From contig DASTBA010000127.1 of NCBI GenBank assembly GCA_035712285.1, positions 1 through 11,050 of the forward strand: DNA of 11,050 nt, read 5' to 3'. Within the stretch, counting starts at the first letter, position 1. Each line of letters opens with the position of its first letter. Positions 1-5,116 of the stretch are shown here, in pieces. A program made the position numbers and the translations under genes. Source of the DNA: CAMLHP01 sp035712285. Its GTDB lineage: Bacteria > Gemmatimonadota > Gemmatimonadetes > Gemmatimonadales > GWC2-71-9. Below the pieces are notes generated by a model. It saw only the letters and a program-made list of their open reading frames with translations. It did no database searches and was not told the DNA's origin.

Positions 1-1
1 G

Positions 2-613
2 AGCGAATTCAGCGCCGATTACGGCGCCCGGCGCACCGAGAACGACCTGCACGGCAAGGCCGAGCTGGTGCTCGATACCCGGGACACCGAATGGGACCCC
101 AGGCGTGGTGTCCTCGCCGAGGCCGGTGTCCAGCAGGGCAGCGCCGGCGACGGCTATACCCGCCTCTTCGGCATGCTCCGGGCCTATTATGATCCGCGGC
201 CCGGTACCGTGCTCGCGGCGCGCCTGGGCGTTTCCGATCTCCATGGCGCGCCACCCCTCTCCGCCCGATTCGAGATCCCCACGTGGGAAGACCCCACCAG
301 CGTCTACGGCGGCGGCACCAATCGCGGCCTGTCGGGGAACCGCTTCATCGGAACCGGCGTTCTGCTGGGCAGCGCCGAAGTGCGGCAGCAGCTCAAGAAT
401 TTCCGCAACGCGGCGACGGTGGGCGTGGTGGCGTTCGTGGATGCGGGACGGGTATTCGAAGGAGAGCGCCTCCGTCTCACGACCGACGATCTGCAGGTCT
501 CCGGCGGCCTCGGGCTGGTGCTCCGGGTCTTCCGGGCCAACAGCGCCATTCTCAACGTCGCAGACGGACCGGACGGCGTGCATGTGGGGGTGTCGGGGGG
601 GTGGGCGTTCTGA
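2..613 (+). CDS. BamA/TamA-like (Omp85 superfamily) outer-membrane protein, C-terminal part, 5' end outside window
   Basis: The frame is open from the left edge, so only the last ~203 residues are present; GTG at 68 is an internal Val, not a start. The fragment looks like the second half of an Omp85/bacterial surface antigen barrel. It opens with the strand motif LDTRDTEWDPRRG (family form DTRD...P.RG), then has alternating strands such as LRAYYDPRPGTVLAARLG, a glycine-rich loop YGGGTNRGLSGNRF (counterpart of the GG..RGY...RF lid-loop region), the strand AEVRQQL and a terminal beta-signal ending G-x-W-x-F. A C-terminal Phe is the hallmark of a strand recognised by the BAM machinery. Omp85 proteins insert or translocate proteins at the outer membrane. 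With the POTRA domains missing from view I cannot tell BamA from TamA, a patatin-linked barrel or another surface-antigen protein. The stop codon abuts an 18-bp tandem repeat. Confidence 0.82.
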   Translation, partial: SEFSADYGARRTENDLHGKAELVLDTRDTEWDPRRGVLAEAGVQQGSAGDGYTRLFGMLRAYYDPRPGTVLAARLGVSDLHGAPPLSARFEIPTWEDPTSVYGGGTNRGLSGNRFIGTGVLLGSAEVRQQLKNFRNAATVGVVAFVDAGRVFEGERLRLTTDDLQVSGGLGLVLRVFRANSAILNVADGPDGVHVGVSGGWAF

Positions 614-647
614 CAAGGCGGACGGGACGGACAAGGCGGGCAGGACG
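612..647. repeat. 18-bp tandem duplication at the 3' end of the outer-membrane protein gene
   Basis: Two direct copies, GACAAGGCGGACGGGACG (612-629) and GACAAGGCGGGCAGGACG (630-647), match at 16 of 18 positions. The first two bases of copy one belong to the TGA stop at 611-613. The remaining ~65 bp to the next gene hold no clear promoter or hairpin. Confidence 0.75.
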
Positions 648-713
648 GGCGGGTAACAGCGGCTTCCGGAATACTTCACGGTTTCTTCGTGCTCGAGCGA
701 CGATGTTTCTTCC

Positions 714-1253
714 ATGACCATAAGCACGATTGAACTGGATTTCGCAGCGTTGTGGGATGCGGCGCTCGGCTATCCGCAGTTCGTCGCCGAGAGCGGCGAG
801 CACCGCGAGCTGTGGGAGGGGATCTACCGGCTCGCGCGCATTCCCCAGTGGGCCCTGGACGAGGTGCGCCCGTACAGCGGGCGGCGGCACCTGCTGGTGC
901 TGGCGGAGGACTGGTGCGGCGACGCGTTCAACACCATTCCGGTGCTCGCGCGCCTGACGGACCTCTCGGGACACATCGACCTCAAGGTCCTGCGGCGGGA
1001 CGACAATCCCGAGGTGATGGACCGCTATCTCACCGGCGGCTCCCGCTCCATCCCGATCGTGATCGTGCTGGACGAGGAGTTCCGCGAGATCGGTCACTGG
1101 GGCCCCCGGCCAGCGGAACTGCAGGCGTGGTTCCTCGCCAACCGGGAACTGCCGAAGCAGGAGCGGTATCCCCTCATCCGGCGCTGGTACGCCCGGGACC
1201 GCGGGGAGTCGGTGCTGAGGGAGGTACTGGGACTCGTGACTCGTGACTCGTGA
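714..1253 (+). CDS. Thioredoxin-fold family protein with a single active-site Cys (WCGDA)
   Basis: A 179-residue cytoplasmic protein with no signal peptide. The fold is visible as beta strand HLLVLAEDWCGDA (59-71), helix NTIPVLARLTDL (73-84), strand IDLKVLRRDD (88-97) and the cis-proline segment SRSIPIVIVLDEEF (110-123, Pro114), followed by an extra C-terminal helical tail. This matches the Thioredoxin_9-type families. The position of the canonical CxxC is C68-G-D-A71, so the resolving cysteine is missing and classical dithiol reduction is unlikely; the actual substrate is unknown. ATG 714 is used because it begins the family-like N-terminus, though no Shine-Dalgarno is obvious; ATG 703 is in another frame. 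The last residues (LVTRDS) and the stop come from a heptanucleotide array. The gene converges on the dehydrogenase gene with only 15 nt between stops. Confidence 0.85.
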   Translation: MTISTIELDFAALWDAALGYPQFVAESGEHRELWEGIYRLARIPQWALDEVRPYSGRRHLLVLAEDWCGDAFNTIPVLARLTDLSGHIDLKVLRRDDNPEVMDRYLTGGSRSIPIVIVLDEEFREIGHWGPRPAELQAWFLANRELPKQERYPLIRRWYARDRGESVLREVLGLVTRDS

Positions 1254-1254
1254 C
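1231..1254. repeat. Heptanucleotide tandem array (GACTCGT)x3 plus GAC
   Basis: Three perfect GACTCGT units (1231-1237, 1238-1244, 1245-1251) are followed by GAC. Each junction makes a TGA (1237, 1244, 1251), and because the period is 7 these three stops fall in the three different plus-strand frames. The third is the stop codon of the thioredoxin-fold gene. A close relative, GACTCGG x3, lies on the minus strand at 5571-5591 inside the kinase gene. Confidence 0.85.
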
Positions 1255-1268
1255 TTGATGGTCAGTCC

Positions 1269-2414
1269 CTATTTCAACTCCCGGATCTCCACCCCCCGCT
1301 TCGCCAGCTCCTCCACATATCCCTTGAACGGCATCGCCTCGTCGGGCGTGTGCACGCCCTTGAGCGCGACCTGGCCGTCGGCCTGCATCTGCCCGGTGAT
1401 GGACAGCGAGTATCCGGTGGTGCGCTCCATGGCGCTGATGCCGATGCCGGCGTCGTAGTAATCGATCAGCTGGAAGGTGGTGCTGGCCGGCTTGTTGTCC
1501 TTGACTCCGGAAACCTCCACCCGGAGCGCCACGAGATCCTTCCCCTGGGGCTTGAACAGCTTCGGATGCACCGCGGCGATGAAGGCATCCCTCGGCACCA
1601 CCCGCTGGCCCTTCACGGTGATCGGCTCGTTGCTGATGAGTCCCAGCTCGCGGATCGGCTTCATGATGGCGACGTGGCCCGGGTAGCGCAGGGTCTTGTA
1701 CTCCATCGCGTTCACCTTGCCCTGCCAGGTGAATGGCATGGTGCTGATGCCGCCACCGGTGTGGAACGCCTCGAGTGACCCCACCGGGTCGGGAAACTTC
1801 ACCGTCTCCAGCTCGCTCAGTGCCTCCACCTGCGTCGGCTTGCCGTCCCGCAGGATCCAGGACGGCGTGGTGTAGTAGTCGAGCGCGCCTTCGAGCGAAT
1901 AGACGATCTGGTAATTGAGCGGCGGCTCCGGCTGCTGCGGCAGGCCGCCCACGTAGATCTTGACCCGCTCCGTCCTGTCCAGCCGCCGGATCCCTTCCAT
2001 GGCCAGGATGTTGACCATGCCGGGCGCCAGGCCGCAGTCCGGGATCACGGAGACGTTCCGGGCCTTCGCGCCGCCATCCAGCTTCTTCTGCTCCATCACG
2101 ATCTCGGTGTTGCCACCGAGGTCGGCGAAGTTGCACCCTGCCTCCACCGCCAGGCGGGCCATGGTGCCGTTGAAGTAGTAGGGGAGCGCGCTCATCACCG
2201 ACTGGTGCCCCTTCATGAGCGCCAGTGCGGCGGCCTCGTCAGTCGCGTCCAGCCGGACCGCCTTGAGGCGGCTGCCGCCGGCCTTGACCAGCCAGGCAGG
2301 GAGCTTGTCCGGCGCGATATCGGCGATGGTGACCGACTCGACCGAGCCGGAGCGAAGGAGATCGTAGGCACAGGCGGACCCCTGAAGTCCGCCGCCAAGC
2401 ACCAGCATCTTCAT
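1269..2414 (-). CDS. Saccharopine dehydrogenase family oxidoreductase, lysine 6-dehydrogenase-like
   Basis: A 381-residue NAD(P)-dependent enzyme. The N-terminal Rossmann fold starts MKMLVLGGGLQG (G7-x-G9-x-x-G12). Asp32 at the end of the second strand (TIADI) suggests NAD rather than NADP. Next come SALPYYFNGTMARLAVEAG (75-93), DLGGN (98-102) and DCGLAPGMVN (126-135), which mark the saccharopine dehydrogenase/lysine 6-dehydrogenase group. The C-terminal half is the substrate/dimerisation domain. Lysine 6-dehydrogenase oxidatively deaminates the epsilon-amino group of lysine to give an aminoadipate semialdehyde that cyclises. That exact substrate is an inference here; another amino-acid dehydrogenase of the family is possible. 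The length fits lysine 6-dehydrogenases. The start is chosen because GAGG lies 6 nt upstream of ATG 2414. The gene is divergent from a TetR-family gene, which may regulate it. Confidence 0.8.
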   Translation of the reverse strand: MKMLVLGGGLQGSACAYDLLRSGSVESVTIADIAPDKLPAWLVKAGGSRLKAVRLDATDEAAALALMKGHQSVMSALPYYFNGTMARLAVEAGCNFADLGGNTEIVMEQKKLDGGAKARNVSVIPDCGLAPGMVNILAMEGIRRLDRTERVKIYVGGLPQQPEPPLNYQIVYSLEGALDYYTTPSWILRDGKPTQVEALSELETVKFPDPVGSLEAFHTGGGISTMPFTWQGKVNAMEYKTLRYPGHVAIMKPIRELGLISNEPITVKGQRVVPRDAFIAAVHPKLFKPQGKDLVALRVEVSGVKDNKPASTTFQLIDYYDAGIGISAMERTTGYSLSITGQMQADGQVALKGVHTPDEAMPFKGYVEELAKRGVEIRELK

Positions 2415-2420
2415 CCACTA

Positions 2421-2424
2421 CCTC
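2421..2424 (-). promoter_or_regulatory. Shine-Dalgarno for the dehydrogenase gene
   Basis: GAGG on the minus strand, 6 nt before ATG at 2414-2412, supports that start over the second in-frame ATG two codons later. Confidence 0.6.
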
Positions 2425-2466
2425 GACAGCTTCTGGTGGAGCACGAATTGGGCGGGAAAGCCCCGG

Positions 2467-2496
2467 AAGATAGCCCGGTCCGGGGGCGCCGTTCAA
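2467..2496 (-). promoter_or_regulatory. Possible sigma70-type promoter for the dehydrogenase gene
   Basis: On the minus strand, TTGAAC (2496-2491) and TATCTT (2472-2467) are separated by 18 bp. Each matches four of six consensus bases. This would give a leader of about 45 nt that includes the Shine-Dalgarno. It was identified by eye only. Confidence 0.4.
2474..2484. promoter_or_regulatory. Perfect 11-bp palindrome, candidate TetR-family operator
   Basis: CCCGG-T-CCGGG lies in the spacer between the proposed -35 and -10 of the dehydrogenase promoter, where a TetR-type repressor would block transcription. TetR operators are usually longer (about 15 bp or more), and short GC palindromes are common at this base composition, so this is a weak candidate. 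Confidence 0.25.
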
Positions 2497-2520
2497 CCCG
2501 CCGCCCGGCGCGCGTAAATT
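2492..2520 (+). promoter_or_regulatory. Possible promoter for the TetR-family gene, near-leaderless
   Basis: TTCAAC (2492-2497) and TAAATT (2515-2520) have a 17-bp spacer. TAAATT is one of the few AT-rich spots in the intergenic region and also fits the TANNNT form seen ahead of leaderless genes. It ends 8 bp before ATG 2529, so transcription would start at or very near the start codon. The -35 element overlaps that of the opposite promoter. Confidence 0.35.
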
Positions 2521-2528
2521 GAAGCACC

Positions 2529-3164
2529 ATGCGCGCTTCCCCACCCCATCGCGACGCCGACGCCACCCGCCAGCGGCTGCTCCGGGCCGCCATCGAGCTC
2601 TTCACCGCCCAGGGGTTCCGCGCCACCACCACACCCTTGATCGCCGCCCGCGCGCAGCTCGCGGAGGGCACCATCTACCGGCACTTCCGGGGCAAGGACG
2701 TGCTCTTCAACGAGACGCGGCGCCGGTCGGTGGAATGGGCCACGGGTGTGGTCCGGGATCTCTCGGCGGAGCGGCAACCGCCCCGGGAAACACTCACGCG
2801 GATTGGCCGGCGGCTCGCGGAAGGCGCGCAGCGGGACGCCGCCGTGGTGCGGATGGCGCTCGCGGCACCGAATGACGGACCGGCACCCGATGAAGCGTGC
2901 CGACTGGCAGTGCAGGCGTTCCGCGGCGCCCTCGAGCTGATTGTGGCCGGAGGCAAGTCTGACGGAGTGATCCGGCCGGGACCGGCCGAGCTCTGGTGCG
3001 GAATCTGGCTGGCGGTGGTGCGCTATTGCACCGAACGGGTGGCCGCAGGGGAATGGGCGCCCGATCACCCGCAGGTGACGCTCACCCTGGATGCGGCGTG
3101 GGATGCGATCGCGGCTCGCGCTACCGCCGCGTCCCCGGAAAGTACGTCAGCGCCGCCGGGTTGA
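2529..3164 (+). CDS. TetR/AcrR family transcriptional regulator
   Basis: A 211-residue protein. Residues ~12-60 form the TetR N-terminal DNA-binding domain: TRQRLLRAAIELFTAQGF (13-30) is helix 1, then TTTPLIAARAQLAEGTIYRHF (33-53) is the helix-turn-helix ending in the signature IYRHF, followed by RGKDVLF. Residues ~61-200 form the helical ligand-binding and dimerisation domain, which is not conserved enough to name a ligand. TetR proteins are usually repressors released by a small molecule. The divergent placement suggests control of itself and of the dehydrogenase gene at 1269-2414 (inference). ATG 2529 has no good Shine-Dalgarno (only GAAG nearby); a -10-like TAAATT just upstream suggests a leaderless transcript. 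The last 44 nt overlap the 3' end of the convergent lipoprotein gene. Confidence 0.88.
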   Translation: MRASPPHRDADATRQRLLRAAIELFTAQGFRATTTPLIAARAQLAEGTIYRHFRGKDVLFNETRRRSVEWATGVVRDLSAERQPPRETLTRIGRRLAEGAQRDAAVVRMALAAPNDGPAPDEACRLAVQAFRGALELIVAGGKSDGVIRPGPAELWCGIWLAVVRYCTERVAAGEWAPDHPQVTLTLDAAWDAIAARATAASPESTSAPPG

Positions 3165-3984
3165 GTGCGTTGCCCTTGAGTTCGATGATCCGGGTCTCGC
3201 CGCCGCCGAGCGGGCGCACGGCGATCTTTCCCTCCACGATCCAGGCGACCGAATCGCTGCCCCAGCGCGCGGCCGCTGACGCATTCCTGGCCAGCACCTG
3301 CCGCACGCTGTCCCGGGTCAGCACGCAGAGGGCTGGCCCCGCCGAGTCGCAGGCGACGACCGACGCGAAGGGCGGATCGCCCAGCAGCACCCGCAGTCCC
3401 GAATCGGCCGCGGCGCGCCCTTCCACCGGCACTACGCTCGCCACCGAATCGCCTGGCGGGATCGGCCACTGCCAGAGCCCCGCGCCGGTCTCGGCGTAGA
3501 TCCGGCGGCTGTCCGGCGACCAGCCCAGCCGGCGGACCGCTGGCGCGGGACCGGCCGGAAACTTGAGCTCCCGCTCCATGCCGCGGAGCAGGTTCAGCAC
3601 CCACACCTGCGGCACGCCGCTCCCGCCGGGCCGCGGCGTCCGGAGGAATGCCACCATCCCCCCGTCGGGCGACAGCACCGGCGCCTCCTCCCCCACCGGC
3701 GTGAATGTGACCCGCACGACGTCATTCCCGGCGCCGATGATGGCGTACAGATCGGTCCCGCCGTTGCCGTCCGCCGCCACGATGGCGTAGGGATCGTACC
3801 CCACCTGCGCCTTGCCCCGGAGCGGCGGCAGCGTGCAGGCTGTCAGCAGTGTGAGCAACAGGATGCCAGAGACGAGGGAGATGTCACCCTGAGCGAAGCG
3901 AAGGGGCCGAAATTCAGGCTGCTCTCCGCCTCTTCGGCCGCGTCGCGGCCTCAGAGTGACAAATGCTCGTCTCTCGCTCTTCAC
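3121..3984 (-). CDS. TolB-like beta-propeller (WD40/PD40) lipoprotein with a repeat-derived N-terminus
   Basis: The frame encodes 287 residues from GTG 3984. A hydrophobic segment and lipobox, LVSGILLLTLLTAC (37-50, Cys50), indicate a signal-peptidase-II lipoprotein. The mature part has PD40/TolB-like propeller blades: APVLSPDGGMVAFLR (101-115) and LGWSPDSRRIYAE (153-165). About 237 mature residues is short for a full propeller. The function is unknown; such proteins usually sit at the envelope and bind protein or peptide partners. The start shares 4 nt (GTGA) with the stop of the Dabb gene, suggesting translational coupling. The n-region is abnormally long (~36 residues), because residues ~4-39 are encoded by a long inverted repeat. 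No ATG or GTG exists in frame between the repeat and the lipobox. The export competence of this N-terminus is uncertain. The gene overlaps the TetR gene tail to tail by 44 nt. Confidence 0.68.
   Translation of the reverse strand: MKSERRAFVTLRPRRGRRGGEQPEFRPLRFAQGDISLVSGILLLTLLTACTLPPLRGKAQVGYDPYAIVAADGNGGTDLYAIIGAGNDVVRVTFTPVGEEAPVLSPDGGMVAFLRTPRPGGSGVPQVWVLNLLRGMERELKFPAGPAPAVRRLGWSPDSRRIYAETGAGLWQWPIPPGDSVASVVPVEGRAAADSGLRVLLGDPPFASVVACDSAGPALCVLTRDSVRQVLARNASAAARWGSDSVAWIVEGKIAVRPLGGGETRIIELKGNALNPAALTYFPGTRR
3868..3974. repeat. 107-bp nested inverted repeat (REP/MITE-like) within the lipoprotein 5' coding region
   Basis: The outer arms are AGAGACGAG (3868-3876) and CTCGTCTCT (3966-3974), perfect over 9 bp. 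After a 5/4-nt offset the inner arms are TGTCACCCTGAG (3882-3893) and CTCAGAGTGACA (3950-3961), 11 of 12 complementary. In the minus-strand transcript the one mismatch is a U-G wobble, so the RNA could form a 9+12-bp stem. Inside are GGCCGAA/TTCGGCC (3905-3911/3933-3939) and a compact alternative hairpin GGCCGC-GTC-GCGGCC (3936-3950). The CCCTGAGCGAAGCGAAGGG core (3887-3905) resembles interspersed repeats that I recall from several GC-rich phyla; that is memory, not a search. No clear target-site duplication is visible. Confidence 0.8.
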
Positions 3985-4325
3985 TTCCCACCCACTTCCA
4001 CATCCGCCGCCAGCCGGCCCGCGAGGTTCGGCCGGACCAGCTCGGTCAGCACACGCTGATGCGCGGGATGGATGGCATAGCGCTCCAGCGCCGGCAGGTC
4101 GTCCACGTCAACCACGATCACCCACGGCCAGGCCTCGCGCTCGGGCGCGAGGTTCGGGCCGAAGGTGATGCGGCGCACCTCGGGCACGAGATGGCCCAGC
4201 GCGAGGAGCCCGTCCCGGATGGCGGTCAGCGTCTCGTCCCCGACCTCGGGACGAAACCGGAGCAGCACGACATGAGTGATCAGCGGCCGAGGTTCTCGCG
4301 GTAGAAGTTGAGGATGCGGGTCCAC
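3981..4325 (-). CDS. Dabb (stress-responsive A/B barrel) domain protein
   Basis: A small protein, 114 residues from GTG 4325. The domain begins ITHVVLLRFRPEV (16-28), matching the Dabb opening M-I-x-H-V-V-L-x-x-x-K/R, and contains VPEVRRITFGPN (48-59) and the late motif YAIHPAHQRVL (83-93). Dabb domains are dimeric alpha-beta barrels of about 100 residues; most have no assigned reaction, and some relatives are cyclases or decarboxylases. GTG 4325 is the only canonical start upstream of the domain, but it has no Shine-Dalgarno and creates a 46-nt overlap with the hydrolase gene. CTG at 4283-4281, overlapping the hydrolase stop as CTGA, would give a 100-residue protein starting exactly at the family N-terminus, so it may be the true start. 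The stop overlaps the lipoprotein start by 4 nt. Confidence 0.8.
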   Translation of the reverse strand: MDPHPQLLPREPRPLITHVVLLRFRPEVGDETLTAIRDGLLALGHLVPEVRRITFGPNLAPEREAWPWVIVVDVDDLPALERYAIHPAHQRVLTELVRPNLAGRLAADVEVGGK

Positions 4326-5089
4326 GCGCGGTCCACCTGCGGCCCGTCGGATCCCACCCGCCCGGGCTTCAGGAACCCGTGCCCGGTGCCGGGGTAGACC
4401 TCCGCGGTGTAGCGCTTGCCCGAATTCCGCATGAACGCCTCCACCCGCGGAAGGTCCTGGTTGATGCGGGCATCCTGCTCGCCGTAGACGCCGAGGATCG
4501 GCGCCTTGATGCGGGCCAGGCCGGCGCTATCCGGCGCGGGGCCATAGCAGACCACCACCGCGCGGAGCTTCGGGTTGTTGGTGGCGTAGCGGAAGCTCTG
4601 GCCGCCGCCCCAGCAGAAGCCGATGGTGGCCACGTCACCGGGGCGCACCGCCGGCTGTTCGTTGAGCCAGGCATAGGCGGCGTCGAGGTCGGCGGTGATG
4701 CTGTCCGGCTCCAGCATGGCCACGAGCTTGCGGCCCGAATCGGGGTCGGCGGGCGACATCCCGAACCGCCGGGAAAGCAGGTCGGGCACGATGGCCACAT
4801 AGCCGCGGCCGGCGAGCTTGTCGGCCACCGTCGGCTCCCAGTCGGTGAGCCCGAAGATCTCGTGGATGACGATGACGGCGGGGGCCCGGTCGGCGCGCTC
4901 GGGGTAGGCGACGTACGCGCGCACCGAGTCGGCGCCGCGCGGGATCCAGCGCCACTCGCCGTGGGTGGTCACCCGGTCCCGGACATGATCCTGCAGCAGG
5001 GCCCAGTAGCCCAGGGCACCGACGCCGGCGGCAATCGCCGCCACGGCGAGATGCGAGGCAATGCCGGCCCGCCTGGTGAGCAGCTTCAT
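4280..5089 (-). CDS. Dienelactone hydrolase family protein with N-terminal membrane anchor or signal
   Basis: A 269-residue alpha/beta hydrolase. A basic N-terminus (MKLLTRRAG) and a hydrophobic segment (about 13-32) suggest export or anchoring in the inner membrane, with the catalytic domain in the periplasm. Family marks in order: VIVIHEIFGL (72-81), GYVAIVPDLL (96-105), the nucleophile elbow GFCWGGG (157-163, Cys159), GEQDARI (203-209, Asp206) and GTGHGF (234-239, His237). This gives the Cys-Asp-His triad typical of dienelactone hydrolases, which open the lactone ring of dienelactones to maleylacetate in chloroaromatic breakdown. No other aromatic-degradation gene is nearby, so the physiological substrate is open; many homologues are generic esterases. 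ATG 5089 is firmly set by a perfect AAGGAGG 6 nt upstream. The gene lies 27 nt downstream of the kinase gene, ahead of the Dabb gene. Confidence 0.85.
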   Translation of the reverse strand: MKLLTRRAGIASHLAVAAIAAGVGALGYWALLQDHVRDRVTTHGEWRWIPRGADSVRAYVAYPERADRAPAVIVIHEIFGLTDWEPTVADKLAGRGYVAIVPDLLSRRFGMSPADPDSGRKLVAMLEPDSITADLDAAYAWLNEQPAVRPGDVATIGFCWGGGQSFRYATNNPKLRAVVVCYGPAPDSAGLARIKAPILGVYGEQDARINQDLPRVEAFMRNSGKRYTAEVYPGTGHGFLKPGRVGSDGPQVDRAWTRILNFYRENLGR

Positions 5090-5095
5090 CTCGAT

Positions 5096-5102
5096 CCTCC
5101 TT
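5096..5102 (-). promoter_or_regulatory. Consensus Shine-Dalgarno for the hydrolase gene
   Basis: AAGGAGG on the minus strand, 6 nt from ATG 5089. It is the strongest ribosome-binding site I saw in the window. It suggests that the hydrolase is translated independently of the kinase gene upstream, unlike the neighbours that rely on stop-start overlaps. Confidence 0.75.
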
Positions 5103-5116
5103 GCAGCGTACGGCCG

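Noticed and set aside
68..70. GTG 68 as the start of the outer-membrane protein
   Set aside because: The frame is open to the left edge and the DTRD strand motif begins at this point, so the gene is cut by the window rather than starting here.
703..716. ATG 703 as an upstream start for the thioredoxin-fold gene
   Set aside because: It is in a different frame and stops after four codons; ATG 714 opens the real frame.
1229..1269. GGGACT...AGTCCC inverted repeat as a terminator between the convergent genes
   Set aside because: It has only 6 bp of stem around a 29-nt loop, no U-tract, and one arm is part of the heptamer array. It is too weak to call.
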